Of a stretch of 64,000 nt of DNA, positions 1 to 10,214 are shown in pieces; position 1 is the stretch's first letter; each line of letters begins with the position of its first letter. Source of the stretch: Chitinophaga agri (GTDB lineage Bacteria; Bacteroidota; Bacteroidia; Chitinophagales; Chitinophagaceae). The notes under the pieces are model-generated. The model searched no databases. It saw only the letters and a list, made by a program, of their open reading frames with translations, and had not been told where the DNA came from. A program made the position numbers and the translations under genes. The stretch covers positions 496,001 through 560,000 of the forward strand of contig NZ_CP048113.1 in the NCBI RefSeq assembly GCF_010093065.1. Reading direction: 5' to 3'.

Positions 1-3000
1 TATTCTGCCTATACTGTCAATAAAGCCCAGGCAGGCTCCCTGCTGGTAACAGAAGGTAATAACCTGTTGCTGAATATCACCCTGAACAGAAAGGAGTTTG
101 AAATGAATAACGTTGTTATTACAGGGTACATGAACGTCAACAAGGGTAACTATGTGGGTGCAGTATACTCCGTAAGAGCCGATGATATAAAAGTTGCCGG
201 CGAAACCTCGATAGATCAGATGTTGCAGGGTGTTGTTCCCGGTATGTCCGTTATTACACAAACCGGCCAGGTAGGCGGTAGTCCTAAGATCCGTATCCGT
301 GGTACTTCCACCATCCTGGGTAACCAGGAGCCGCTTTGGGTGGTAGATGGTATTATTCAGCGTGACCCGCTTCCGATCCCTAATGGTAATGGTTCTCTCG
401 CCGGTGATGCCACAGAACTCAGACTGATCGCATCCAACGCTATCGCCTGGCTGAATCCGAATGATATCGAGAGCATCACTGTATTAAAAGATGCGTCAGC
501 GACCGCCATCTATGGTTCGCAGGCTGCAAACGGGGTGATCGTTCTTACTACGAAAAAAGCACGCCCGGGCCAGCTGGCTGTTTCCTATTCTAACAGCCTG
601 TCCGTTGGTCAGCGTCCTAACTATGGTATGTATGATCTGATGAACTCTCAGGAACTGATGCAGTTCTCCAAAGAGGTGTACGCAAACCGTGACAGCTATA
701 CCAACACGGTTTTACCCATTGGTTATGGTCAGCTTATCCAGCAGTTACAGAACAAGGAAATAGACTATCCTACCTACGTGGCGAAATACAGAAAGATGGA
801 AAATCAGAACACTGACTGGTTTAAACTGCTGTTCCGGAATTCATTTAACCAAAACCATAGTATCAGTATTTCCGGCGGAACGGAAAAGATCATGAACAGA
901 ACTTCCTTCAACATGCAGCAGCAGAAAGGGGAAGCTAAAGGAAATGACCTTAGTACTTTCTCCGCTTCCTCCAATACCACACTGAAATTCGGTAAGAAAC
1001 TGACGGTTAACTTACTGCTGAATGGTACTGTTCGTACCACCCATGGTTTTGCGTATGGTGTGGATCCATTTGAATATGCCTACAAGACTGCCAGGACCAT
1101 TCCTATGTACAACGATGACGGCACCTTCTTCTACCATGAGAAACTGACATCTAAAGGTGGTAGTACGGTGTATCCGAATAAATTGTCCTACCTGTACAAT
1201 ATCCAGAATGAATTGGACAATACAAGCAACAGGAATAATACCACCACACTGGGATCAACGATTGATGTACGTTATCAGCTGGCCAAAGGGCTGGAATACC
1301 AGGGTCTCCTGGCTTATACTTCTGCCACTTCCAGTATAAAATCCTATGCTACCGAGCTCTCTAATTTTATTGCTCAATACAGGGGATATGAATTCGGTAC
1401 CGTATCATCCAACAGTCCGGAGGAGCTGTCCAGCCGTCTGCCTTTCGGTGGACTGGCCCAGCTGGAGAGTGCTTCCAACAGAGGATATACTTTAAGGAAC
1501 GCCCTTATTTACAACCGTCTGTTCGGACAGGCACATAATGTGACCCTGCAGGGTGGTATAGAAGCCAGATCCGCTCTGCTGGAAGGAAACACCAACAGCC
1601 GTTACGGATATCTGCATTACAGAGGTGAGACGTATGCTCCGGTACCATTGAGACCAGTATTCCTCGGTAACACCGGCGCTGATGATCTGAATGAAGACAT
1701 GCGACTGAACTCCAAGATCGTCAACCAGGAAAGTAATTTCCTGAGTGAATATTTCTCTGCAGTATATGCGTATGACGCCCGGTATATTTTCAACTTCAAC
1801 GCGCGCCTCGATGCTTCCAACCGCTTTGGTCAGGATAAGAACAAACGCTTCCAGCCTACCTGGTCACTGGGTGGTAGATGGCGCCTGGCGAATGAGAAAT
1901 TCCTGAACCGCAGCAAATGGCTCAACGCGCTGGACCTGTCAGCTACCTATGGTTACCAGGGAAATGCTGTTGAAGCGGTATCGCCATACCTCATTGCTAC
2001 TGACGGCGGACTGAATAGCCAGTTCAAACAATACACACTTAATATCAAATCGCTGCCCTATCCTGATCTGGGATGGGAGAAAACGAAGACCTGGAACCTG
2101 GGTATAGATGTAGCCCTGTGGAACGGCCGATTCAATGCCACTGCCAACTACTTCAGAAAGACAAGTAACGTACTGGCTTCCCACCAGATACCTGTTGAAA
2201 ACGGTATGAGCGCAGCCACCGTTTTTGGTTCCCAGATGGAGAACGAAGGGTACGACCTGCTGGTGAGTTTTACGCCTGTTAAAACGAAGGACTTTACCTG
2301 GCAGATATCTGCCAATACCGGTCTGGCGAGAAACAAAGTGAAGCAGAATGAACGGGTGAACATGCTGGGTGACTATCTGAGCGGTCAGGCGATCGTGAAT
2401 GGGGAAGCCTATTCCACCTTCTACTCGTATTCATATGCTGGACTGAACCACAATACCGGTATCCCTATGTTTAACTATATGGATATTAAACCAACTGCCA
2501 ATGATCTTGAGTATCTCGTGAAGTCCGGTAAGATGGAGCCTGATTTTTCTGGTGGTGCCAACACCATGTTAAGATATAAGAATATCACCTTCTATGCGCA
2601 GTTTGCAATGGCATTTGGCGCCAGCAAGCGTATACCTGCGTTTTATAATGCCAGTGGTGCACCAACGCCTGAACAGAACGTACCACGTATCCTGAAGGAA
2701 CGCTGGCAGCATCCGGGCGATGAAGTAAATACCGATGTGCCGGTGATCCCTCCGGGAAATCCGCGCTATTATGAACTCAGACTGCCGCAGCTGAATGCCG
2801 CAACTGTACTGACACCATACACGATGTATAACTCATCCGATTATATGGTAGGCAACGCGGATTTCATCCGTTGCCGCCAGGTATCGCTGAACTATGAATT
2901 TGCGCAGTCAGTTGTAGAAAGGATACATATTAAACGTCTGAGCACAGCGCTTAGCCTGACCAATCCTTTCCTGATCACTTTCGACAAGAAATGGAGAGGG

Positions 3001-3069
3001 TACGATCCGGAAACAGCCGGCTGGCCTGCACGCAGAATGGCGTCCCTTTCATTTAACATGACACTCTAA
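1..3069 (+). CDS. SusC/RagA-family TonB-dependent outer-membrane transporter (5' partial)
   Basis: The frame is open from base 1, so the gene starts before the window. The first Met codon at 67 is internal. What is visible is the end of a carboxypeptidase-regulatory-like N-terminal domain, then a TonB plug (around SIDQMLQGVVPGM and IRGTSTILGNQEPLWVVDG), a conserved DASATAIYGSQAANGVI stretch, and a long beta-barrel ending in the typical C-terminal FNMTL. SusC proteins form the TonB-powered outer-membrane channel of Bacteroidota nutrient importers and are capped by a SusD lipoprotein, which here starts 11 bases downstream. The signal peptide and any STN domain lie outside the window. The substrate cannot be read from sequence; the downstream peptidase genes favour a peptide over a glycan, which is inference. 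Confidence 0.95.
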   Translation, partial: YSAYTVNKAQAGSLLVTEGNNLLLNITLNRKEFEMNNVVITGYMNVNKGNYVGAVYSVRADDIKVAGETSIDQMLQGVVPGMSVITQTGQVGGSPKIRIRGTSTILGNQEPLWVVDGIIQRDPLPIPNGNGSLAGDATELRLIASNAIAWLNPNDIESITVLKDASATAIYGSQAANGVIVLTTKKARPGQLAVSYSNSLSVGQRPNYGMYDLMNSQELMQFSKEVYANRDSYTNTVLPIGYGQLIQQLQNKEIDYPTYVAKYRKMENQNTDWFKLLFRNSFNQNHSISISGGTEKIMNRTSFNMQQQKGEAKGNDLSTFSASSNTTLKFGKKLTVNLLLNGTVRTTHGFAYGVDPFEYAYKTARTIPMYNDDGTFFYHEKLTSKGGSTVYPNKLSYLYNIQNELDNTSNRNNTTTLGSTIDVRYQLAKGLEYQGLLAYTSATSSIKSYATELSNFIAQYRGYEFGTVSSNSPEELSSRLPFGGLAQLESASNRGYTLRNALIYNRLFGQAHNVTLQGGIEARSALLEGNTNSRYGYLHYRGETYAPVPLRPVFLGNTGADDLNEDMRLNSKIVNQESNFLSEYFSAVYAYDARYIFNFNARLDASNRFGQDKNKRFQPTWSLGGRWRLANEKFLNRSKWLNALDLSATYGYQGNAVEAVSPYLIATDGGLNSQFKQYTLNIKSLPYPDLGWEKTKTWNLGIDVALWNGRFNATANYFRKTSNVLASHQIPVENGMSAATVFGSQMENEGYDLLVSFTPVKTKDFTWQISANTGLARNKVKQNERVNMLGDYLSGQAIVNGEAYSTFYSYSYAGLNHNTGIPMFNYMDIKPTANDLEYLVKSGKMEPDFSGGANTMLRYKNITFYAQFAMAFGASKRIPAFYNASGAPTPEQNVPRILKERWQHPGDEVNTDVPVIPPGNPRYYELRLPQLNAATVLTPYTMYNSSDYMVGNADFIRCRQVSLNYEFAQSVVERIHIKRLSTALSLTNPFLITFDKKWRGYDPETAGWPARRMASLSFNMTL

Positions 3070-3080
3070 CATTAAAGCGA

Positions 3081-4505
3081 ATGAAACGTAAGTTATTTTT
3101 AATAGCCGGTTTGGCCGGTTTGCTTACCTTAAGCAGTTGTACGAAATTTTTAGAGGAGAAATCGCAGAGTGACGTGATCCCGAAAACGGCTACCGATTTC
3201 AGAGAACTATTGATAGGATCCGGGTATATGACAAATAACGAGCCTATGAAGTATCTCTATCTCATGGACGATGATGTCGATTTTTTCCTGGAATATGCTA
3301 ATGATCCATCCTACGTCGTGGGATCTTATGATGCGAAACAGAATTTTCTCTGGTATAGCTGGCAACCTAAACTTGCTGATATGGATGGTATGGGCGTCCT
3401 TATCGCGGAAGATCCTTCTGTGACCACCTATGCACAGTATTACGCCAAAATTATGGGTTGTAATGCCGTGCTGGAGAATATAGACAAGGCCATAGGTACC
3501 CAGTCAGAAAAAGACCGCGTAAAAGCAGAAGCACTGGCGGTGCGCGCCATGTATTATTTCCGGCTTGCTAATCTTTATGGAGAACCATATAACTATAATG
3601 CCAAATCACTTTGTGTTCCGTTAAAGCTGACCTCCGGTATTGTCTCGAGTCCAATGTCACAGGCCACTGTTGAAGAGGTGTATGCACAGGTAGTCGGCGA
3701 CCTGCAGAAAGCCGCCGCCCTGATGGACCCGCTGCCGATCATGCGCAAAGACTTTCATATCAATCAGCCGGCTATTCATATCCTGCTATCACGCGTGTTC
3801 CTTTACATGGAGAACTGGAAGGAAAGTGTAGCAGAAGCGAACAAGGTTTTTGAACAGGGGGGCAAGATTACGGACATGACTACGCTGGATACCAAGTCTG
3901 GTAGCTGGCTGAATTATAATAATGCGGAAGTAGAATGGGTGTTTGGTGGTAATACACAGGCCAATCAGAACACTTATGCACCTGCAGCCCGGTTCCTTGC
4001 TACATATGACACAGAGGATGCAAGGTACAGAATAGGTTTTTCCTTATCTAGTACAGGTGTAAATCTTGTATCCAAACTTCCTTTCGTAGTCGATCTGGGA
4101 CAAGCCATGCGCTCATCAGAAGCGTTACTGAACAGGGCAGAGGCAAATGTACAGCTGGGCGAACTCGGTGCTGCATTAAAGGACCTGAACGATCTGAGAC
4201 GTAAACGTATCCAGGGTTATACTGATGAGAATATTGCTGATAAGGCTACGCTGTTGCAGGCGGTAAGAGACGAGCGCCGCAAGGAATTCGCTTACGAATG
4301 CTTCCGTTGGTTCGACCTGCGTCGTTACGGTATGCCTGAAATCTCTCACCGGTATCAGCATGACCTCGGAGAAAATGTAGTACACTACAAGCTCACTAAA
4401 GCTGACCCGATGTATGTACTGCCATTCCCTACAAGTGTAATATTGAAAAATTCAGGACTTAAACAGAACCCATCTGGTCAGATGCCTGACAGAATTGGAC
4501 AATAA
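3081..4505 (+). CDS. SusD/RagB-family surface lipoprotein
   Basis: 474 aa. The N-terminus is a lipoprotein signal with lipobox LSSC (Cys20), followed by TKFLEEKSQ, typical of SusD proteins. The middle carries the TPR-like helices, with the conserved 'VKAEALAVRAMYYFRLANLYGEPY' region at about residues 150-175. The C-terminal part has the family hallmark RDERRKEFAYECFRWFDLRRYG. SusD caps the SusC barrel and binds substrate at the cell surface. It starts 11 bases after the SusC stop and is surely co-transcribed. Length is in the normal range, toward the short end. Substrate unknown. Confidence 0.95.
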   Translation: MKRKLFLIAGLAGLLTLSSCTKFLEEKSQSDVIPKTATDFRELLIGSGYMTNNEPMKYLYLMDDDVDFFLEYANDPSYVVGSYDAKQNFLWYSWQPKLADMDGMGVLIAEDPSVTTYAQYYAKIMGCNAVLENIDKAIGTQSEKDRVKAEALAVRAMYYFRLANLYGEPYNYNAKSLCVPLKLTSGIVSSPMSQATVEEVYAQVVGDLQKAAALMDPLPIMRKDFHINQPAIHILLSRVFLYMENWKESVAEANKVFEQGGKITDMTTLDTKSGSWLNYNNAEVEWVFGGNTQANQNTYAPAARFLATYDTEDARYRIGFSLSSTGVNLVSKLPFVVDLGQAMRSSEALLNRAEANVQLGELGAALKDLNDLRRKRIQGYTDENIADKATLLQAVRDERRKEFAYECFRWFDLRRYGMPEISHRYQHDLGENVVHYKLTKADPMYVLPFPTSVILKNSGLKQNPSGQMPDRIGQ

Positions 4506-4531
4506 TATTACTAACAAGCAATTCATCTTCT

Positions 4532-5455
4532 ATGAAGTATATAATTATTATCACCGGTCTTTGCTGCATGGCGCTGTTCTCCTGTAAGAAAGACACAGCC
4601 ATCGGTCCGGCTACCGATGTACCGGCTGACTATATTCTGCCACAGGGTGATGCACCGGCCGATGCCAATGAGAAGATCCTGTCTCTCTATAATACATACG
4701 GCTCCTATTTCCTGTACAACTTTACCCAGAAGGATTTCCTCTGGGTGCCATCTACAGGTGGATCCAATTCTAAAATAGATACCGCGGTGCTGGGTAATCC
4801 CGCATACACCATGGATATGCTGAACTTTCTTCATGATATATGGCTGAAGTTCCTTCCGGAAGACTTTAAGAAAAATCAGGGCATTCCATATCGTGTAATG
4901 ATGGCGGATACGATCAAACAATATCGTGTAGGATATCCTCCAGGAAGAGAATACCTGTATTTTGACTATAAGATAGTAGGCAAGTCCATCACCTTCGCCG
5001 GTATGAATGCGTCGCTTCGTACCATGACCCCGGCCAGCAAGGTGGCAAAGAGAAATGCGCTGATAGGCGTTATCTGGAACTACTATATCCAGAATAAGAT
5101 ACTGGACGTGCCGGATTCATTCTATGATATCAGCGATTATGTTACCTATCCGGCTTCTCCGATAAATGCGTCTAATCCTGCGAATGTTGATGCATTCAGA
5201 CAAAGAGGATTTATGCCGGTATCCTATCTGCCTAATGGAAATCCATCGGAATGGTACTATGGCACTTATTCCTGGCCGCAGGCGAAGAGCAACGATATTG
5301 CCACCTATATCACGGCCATCCTTACGCGCACTGATGAGCAGATGGCGTCATACCTTGCTTATCCTGTGATCAAACAGAAATTTGACTTACTCGTGAACTA
5401 CTATAAGTCCAGATACAATATTGACGTACGCGCAATTGCGAACGCCACCTATTGA
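4532..5455 (+). CDS. Lipoprotein resembling a zinc-binding metallopeptidase (Mx1-like), catalytic motif absent
   Basis: 307 aa with a lipoprotein signal ending in LFSC (Cys18), so probably surface-attached. It sits 26 bases behind SusD, the usual place for the 'putative zinc-binding metallopeptidase' lipoproteins of Bacteroidota SusCD loci. Those enzymes carry an HExxH followed by a third His and Gln (pattern HEFxHxxHQ). The matching place here appears to be residues 179-187, GVIWNYYIQ, where every metal ligand and the Glu are replaced and only the Gln and flanking pattern remain. I infer a non-catalytic binding protein of the same fold. The alignment was made by eye, so family membership is moderate; lipoprotein status is solid. 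Confidence 0.6.
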   Translation: MKYIIIITGLCCMALFSCKKDTAIGPATDVPADYILPQGDAPADANEKILSLYNTYGSYFLYNFTQKDFLWVPSTGGSNSKIDTAVLGNPAYTMDMLNFLHDIWLKFLPEDFKKNQGIPYRVMMADTIKQYRVGYPPGREYLYFDYKIVGKSITFAGMNASLRTMTPASKVAKRNALIGVIWNYYIQNKILDVPDSFYDISDYVTYPASPINASNPANVDAFRQRGFMPVSYLPNGNPSEWYYGTYSWPQAKSNDIATYITAILTRTDEQMASYLAYPVIKQKFDLLVNYYKSRYNIDVRAIANATY

Positions 5456-5473
5456 TACCTGATCCTTCCGCCT

Positions 5474-5495
5474 GTCCGGGGTTTTAGCCCCGGGC
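5474..5495 (+). terminator. GC-rich hairpin between the lipoprotein and ABC genes
   Basis: Arms GTCCGGGG and CCCCGGGC pair over 8 bp (one G-T) around the loop TTTTAG. No T-run follows, so it may be an attenuator or RNA-processing stem rather than a full terminator. It lies in the 138-base gap that separates SusCD plus lipoprotein from the ABC-MutS-M16 part. Confidence 0.4.
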
Positions 5496-5593
5496 AACCG
5501 GAAGACCGGTACGCTCCACATCCTTATTTGTACTGGTAATAGTGTAAGCAACGCTTACGCCCGCTAAATTATTTATTAGATAATCCGTAATGC

Positions 5594-6523
5594 ATGGAAA
5601 ATACCATCGTAAAAGTTGAAAACTTGTCTCACCGTTATGCATCACAGTGGGCGGTCAGAGATATAAATTTTGAGATCAGCAGCCAGGGAGTTGTGGGACT
5701 ACTGGGTTCCAACGGAGCTGGTAAATCTACCACAATGAATATCATTTGTGGCGTATTAAAACAATCGAAAGGCGAAGTGTTTATCGATGGTATCAATCTG
5801 AAAGACGATCCTGTAGCGGCGAAACGCAATATTGGTTTTATGCCGCAAAAGCTGCCCCTTTACCTCGACTTTACAGTGGAAGAATACCTGACCTATTGCG
5901 CTGAACTCCGGATGGTTGAGAAAGGCCAGATAGCAAAGTCGGTGAAAGATGTGCTGGAAAGATGCGGAGTGGCCCATTTCAGAGAACGCCTCCTGCGTAA
6001 CCTCTCCGGTGGTTATCAGCAACGTGTTGGTATCGCACAGGCTATTGTTCATAACCCAAAGTTCGTGGTACTCGATGAACCTACCAACGGACTGGACCCC
6101 AATCAGATCCTGGAGGTGCGTAATCTGATCAAGCAGATCGCGCTTGACCGTGCTGTATTGCTTTCCACGCATATTCTTACAGAGGTACAGGCTACCTGCA
6201 GAGAGATCAAAATGATCGAAGAAGGACAGATGGTATTTTCGGGTTCCCTGGAGATGTTCGATAACTACATAGAACCTAACACCCTCGTAGTAACGCTGGA
6301 CACTCCTCCGGTAAGCGATGCCCTCATGAGCGTGGAAGGTATCAGATCAGTAGAGCAGATCGCTCCCTACCGTTACCGCCTGGGGTATGATGGCGAGAAG
6401 AGAACCGCGCAACGCTTTGCTGCTGCCAGTGTGAACCAGGACTGGGGACTGATGGAACTGGTGATAGAGAAAAGTTCGCTGGATGAAGTGTTCGCCAGAT
6501 TGTCGAAGAAAAACAATAAGTAA
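5594..6523 (+). CDS. ABC transporter ATP-binding protein (GldA-like)
   Basis: 309 aa. Walker A GSNGAGKS at 38-45, signature LSGGYQQR at 137-144, Walker B FVVLDEP at 157-163 and H-loop His193 are all intact. A C-terminal extension of about 90 aa follows, as in CcmA/GldA-type ATPases. It energises an ABC-2 type permease, surely the fused permease encoded 21 bases downstream. GldA with GldF/GldG is needed for gliding in Flavobacterium, but GldA-like ATPases are also common in SusCD-linked cassettes unrelated to motility. No other gld gene is visible, so a transport role tied to this locus is more likely. Confidence 0.9.
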   Translation: MENTIVKVENLSHRYASQWAVRDINFEISSQGVVGLLGSNGAGKSTTMNIICGVLKQSKGEVFIDGINLKDDPVAAKRNIGFMPQKLPLYLDFTVEEYLTYCAELRMVEKGQIAKSVKDVLERCGVAHFRERLLRNLSGGYQQRVGIAQAIVHNPKFVVLDEPTNGLDPNQILEVRNLIKQIALDRAVLLSTHILTEVQATCREIKMIEEGQMVFSGSLEMFDNYIEPNTLVVTLDTPPVSDALMSVEGIRSVEQIAPYRYRLGYDGEKRTAQRFAAASVNQDWGLMELVIEKSSLDEVFARLSKKNNK

Positions 6524-6544
6524 AATCTGATAACAAGATATTAA

Positions 6545-8848
6545 ATGAGACGTATTTTTAAGATCGCCAAGGCGGAATTGTTCACCTTGTTTTATTCGCC
6601 GATTGCCTGGATGATACTGGTGGTTTTCGCCTTTCAGACCGGAATGTCCTTTGTTGAACATCTGCAGGAGATCGTTCGTGCAAAGAATGTAGGTTTTGGT
6701 AACGCCTTTATCACTGCCAGCATATTTTCAGGTAATCTTGGTTTGTTCACGACCGTGCAGGGCTATCTCTATCTCTATATCCCGTTGCTGACCATGGGGC
6801 TGATGAGCCGTGAACTGAGCAGCGGTTCCATTAAATTATTATATTCATCACCTGTTACCTCCGCACAGATCATTTATGGAAAATTCACTGCCATGATGCT
6901 CTATAGCCTCATGCTGATCGGTATATTGCTGGTATATGTAGTGATAGGCATGTGTACGGTGGAACACTTCGATCTGCCTTCTGTATTTTCAGGTTTATTA
7001 TCCCTGTACCTACTGATGTGCGCATACGCTGCTATCGGGCTGTTTATGTCCTGTCTCACTTCCTACCAGGTGGTGGCTGCATTGGGTACGCTGGTATTAC
7101 TGGCTGCACTCAGTTACATGAACAAAGTATGGCAGGACATTAATTTTGTTCGTGACATTACCTATTGGCTGTCTATTTCTGGTCGTTGTAACGAAATGAT
7201 CGGTGGATTGATCTGTAGTGAAGATGTGCTGTATTTTGTTATCGTTATTGCCATGTTCCTGACCCTGAGCATTCAGAAACTGCAGGCTGGCCGTACGCAT
7301 GCATCCTTCGCGACCGTATGGAGTAAATACTCATTGGTGGTGTTCCTGGCGATGCTGCTGGGTTATGTTACCTCCCGCCCGGTATTTATGGCCTATTACG
7401 ATACGACAGAGACCAAACGTAATACACTGACGCCTAACAGCCAGGCTATTATGGCCAAGCTCGATGGTGATCTGACGATCACTACCTATGTGAACCTGCT
7501 TGATAGAGAATATTATCATGGTATTCCAAGCCAGGTGAATGAAGATAAAGAGCGGTTAAAACAATATATCCGTTTCAAACCAGAGACGAAACTGAAATAC
7601 GTTTATTACTACGATAAACCGACTAATAATCCACGCCTTGATTTTGTTTATAAAGATAAAACGCTCGCTGAAATGGCGAACAAGGAGGCTGAGATCCGTG
7701 AACTTGATATCAATATGTTCCTCACACCTGAACAGATCAAAAAGCAGATCAATCTGGAAGATGAGGGCAATACCTTCGTTCGTTTGGTAGAAAGAGGAAA
7801 TGGACAGAAAGCATGGCTGAGGATCTACGACGACATGATGAAGTTTCCTGATGAAGGAGAAGTTTCTGCCATGTTCAAGAGGATGGTCATGAAGCTGCCT
7901 AAGATCGGTTTCCTGCAGGGACAGGGAGAAAGAAGCATAGAAGGAGACAGAATGAAGGACTACACACTCTTCTCATCTGTAAAAACCTTCCGTTATGCAC
8001 TCACCAACCAGGGTTGCGATGTAGTTTCACTGGACCTGACGGGCGATAAGGAAATCCCGAAAGGAATCGACATCATTGTCATTTCAGATATGAAAGAGGC
8101 CATGGATACTGCCACAAAGAAGAAACTCGATGCCTACATCGCCAGCGGTGGTAATCTCGCTATCTCCCTGAAGCCCGGTTCTCCTATCATGGAATCTTTC
8201 ATCGCTCAGTTTGGTGTAAAGACAATTCCTGGTCAGCTGGTGCAGCCTAAACTGGACGTGGCAGCCAACGTTGTAATGGCAGTACCTACTGCCGCTGCTG
8301 AGAAAGTTGCGCCTATATTCAGCATGATGCGTGAACAACGTAAGTATGTAGGTATGGTGAAAAGTGCCGGTCTGATATTTAGTCCTGAAAAAGGGTTTAC
8401 GGCAGTACCTGTATTACAAACTGTCGATACCATGAAAACATGGAATGAACTGCAGACGATCGATTTCGTGAATGATTCTGCTTCATTGGATGCAGCGTCA
8501 GGAGAGAAGGCAGACAGCTTTGTAACTGCCTATGCACTATCAAGAAAGGTAGGTGATAAAGAACAGCGTATTATGATACTGGGAGATGCCGACTGTATCA
8601 GCAATGGTGGTATGAACCCGCCGATCAGACGTTACGGTGCTTCTAACTTCTCGCTGATCCCGGGTATGTTCCATTGGTTATCTTATGGCACTGTTCCGGT
8701 AGATGTAAGCCGCCCACGTTCTTCTGATAACGATATTACTCTTACCAAAGAGGGAGTGAAAATGCTGAAATACCTGCTGATGTGGGCGATCCCTGGCATC
8801 CTCATAATTGGTAGCACCATCTTATTGATCAGAAGAAAAAGAAAATAA
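6545..8848 (+). CDS. ABC-2 permease fused to a Gldg-type domain
   Basis: 767 aa. The N-terminal 240 residues are an ABC-2 membrane domain with about six helices (for example WMILVVFAFQTGMSFV, LMLIGILLVYVVIGM). A further helix near residues 258-275 is followed by a large extracytoplasmic region of about 450 aa matching the Gldg/ABC_transp_aux type. A last helix, LLMWAIPGILIIGSTILLI, ends in a basic tail. In Flavobacterium these parts are two proteins, GldF and GldG; here they are one polypeptide, a common fused form. With the preceding ATPase it makes a complete exporter-type ABC unit. Substrate unknown. Confidence 0.88.
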   Translation: MRRIFKIAKAELFTLFYSPIAWMILVVFAFQTGMSFVEHLQEIVRAKNVGFGNAFITASIFSGNLGLFTTVQGYLYLYIPLLTMGLMSRELSSGSIKLLYSSPVTSAQIIYGKFTAMMLYSLMLIGILLVYVVIGMCTVEHFDLPSVFSGLLSLYLLMCAYAAIGLFMSCLTSYQVVAALGTLVLLAALSYMNKVWQDINFVRDITYWLSISGRCNEMIGGLICSEDVLYFVIVIAMFLTLSIQKLQAGRTHASFATVWSKYSLVVFLAMLLGYVTSRPVFMAYYDTTETKRNTLTPNSQAIMAKLDGDLTITTYVNLLDREYYHGIPSQVNEDKERLKQYIRFKPETKLKYVYYYDKPTNNPRLDFVYKDKTLAEMANKEAEIRELDINMFLTPEQIKKQINLEDEGNTFVRLVERGNGQKAWLRIYDDMMKFPDEGEVSAMFKRMVMKLPKIGFLQGQGERSIEGDRMKDYTLFSSVKTFRYALTNQGCDVVSLDLTGDKEIPKGIDIIVISDMKEAMDTATKKKLDAYIASGGNLAISLKPGSPIMESFIAQFGVKTIPGQLVQPKLDVAANVVMAVPTAAAEKVAPIFSMMREQRKYVGMVKSAGLIFSPEKGFTAVPVLQTVDTMKTWNELQTIDFVNDSASLDAASGEKADSFVTAYALSRKVGDKEQRIMILGDADCISNGGMNPPIRRYGASNFSLIPGMFHWLSYGTVPVDVSRPRSSDNDITLTKEGVKMLKYLLMWAIPGILIIGSTILLIRRKRK

Positions 8849-8861
8849 AATAGTTGCTGGT

Positions 8862-10214
8862 ATGAGCTTAATGACGGATAAACAAACGCTGACTGATCTG
8901 AACATCTTCGGCAAAAGCGGTACAAATGGTGGCATCTATGCCATCTTTGACCGCACGCATACCCGGGGAGGATCAGCGCTGCTGGAAGAAATGTTCCGCA
9001 ATCCATTGTCGGAAGCAGCTGCAATTAACGCACGTAGTACAACCATTCGTTCTTTCGGGACCGCCGGCGTATCTTTCCCTTACGATGCCGTGTGGTTCGA
9101 TGGGGCCGAACAGTACCTGCAGCATACAGATGAACGTAGCCGGTTGAGTGATCAACAGGATAATCTGGGTAGAAAACTGAATCAGCTGATAGCCGGTGAT
9201 AATGCCTATAAAGCCATTGAGAAAGGAGTAGAGTGCCTGATCGCTATTTTACAGACAACCCTCCGGTTCGCGGATAGTGTCCGTCAGCAGATGGCAGCAA
9301 CGCCGTACAGTGAAGAACTGACAGCGATAGAGCAATTGCTGAAAGAAGCGGAACTACAGTCGCTGTTACACGAGCCAGCCAAACATAAATTACCTTTTGC
9401 CAAAGTAGCGGAGTATGATAAAATACTCCGCTTCCGGCAACGGGAGGTGATGAAACGGCTGTTATACCTGTTGTATCAGACGGACGTTTATATATCGGTC
9501 GCGCGTATCGCGGCAGAGAAAAAGTTCGCTTTCCCCAATGCCCTTCCCCGGGAACAGCAAACGGTGCTGCTGGAAGATTTTTATCATCCTTCGTTAACGA
9601 CACCTGTCACCAATACTATTACCATCACTCCTTCCAGCAACGTGATATTCCTGACAGGGGCCAATATGGCAGGGAAATCTACGTTCATGAAGGCCCTGGG
9701 CATCTGTATGTACCTCGGGCAGATGGGCTTCCCCGTACCTGCTTCCAGGATGGAGTTTTCCGTGCGGGATGGTATATTCACGACCATCAACCTTCCCGAT
9801 AACCTGAGTATGGGTGCCAGCCACTTTTATGCAGAAGTGCTCCGCATCAAGAATGTAGCGCGGGAACTTAGCCGGGATAAATATCTCTTCGTCATCTTCG
9901 ATGAATTATTCCGTGGTACAAATGTAAAGGATGCGCATGAGGCAACGATCGCTGTTACCAGTGCCATTGCCCGCAGAAAGAACTGCATGTTCATGGTGTC
10001 CACACACATCATTGAAGCCGGGGAAGTGCTCAGGGCACAATGTGAAAATATCAACTTCGTATTCCTGCCCACATTAATGGATGGTAACAAGCCCGTATAT
10101 ACGCATAAACTGCAATCAGGCATTACGGCTGACAGACACGGGATGGTCATTATCAGAAATGAAGGTATCCTCGATATATTGGCCAGAAAAAAAACAGTAA
10201 AGACGAACACATGA
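8862..10214 (+). CDS. MutS-like ATPase, copy 1 (core and ATPase domains only)
   Basis: 450 aa. The C-terminal half is a clear MutS ATPase: Walker A GANMAGKST at 266-274, Walker B FVIFDELFRGTN at 343-354 and a STH switch near 380. The N-terminal part is helical, like the MutS core/lever domain. The mismatch-binding domain I with its Phe-x-Glu and the connector domain are absent, as is the Smr nuclease of MutS2. Canonical repair is therefore unlikely. It starts 13 bases after the permease gene and overlaps the next paralogue by 4 bases (ATGA), so the two proteins are probably made together and may form a heterodimer. Its role beside an ABC exporter is unknown. Confidence 0.88.
   Translation: MSLMTDKQTLTDLNIFGKSGTNGGIYAIFDRTHTRGGSALLEEMFRNPLSEAAAINARSTTIRSFGTAGVSFPYDAVWFDGAEQYLQHTDERSRLSDQQDNLGRKLNQLIAGDNAYKAIEKGVECLIAILQTTLRFADSVRQQMAATPYSEELTAIEQLLKEAELQSLLHEPAKHKLPFAKVAEYDKILRFRQREVMKRLLYLLYQTDVYISVARIAAEKKFAFPNALPREQQTVLLEDFYHPSLTTPVTNTITITPSSNVIFLTGANMAGKSTFMKALGICMYLGQMGFPVPASRMEFSVRDGIFTTINLPDNLSMGASHFYAEVLRIKNVARELSRDKYLFVIFDELFRGTNVKDAHEATIAVTSAIARRKNCMFMVSTHIIEAGEVLRAQCENINFVFLPTLMDGNKPVYTHKLQSGITADRHGMVIIRNEGILDILARKKTVKTNT

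Noticed and set aside
5594..8848. Gliding-motility gldA/gldFG assignment
   Set aside because: Related by sequence, but the SusCD-MutS-M16 context and the absence of other gld genes argue for a transport cassette instead.
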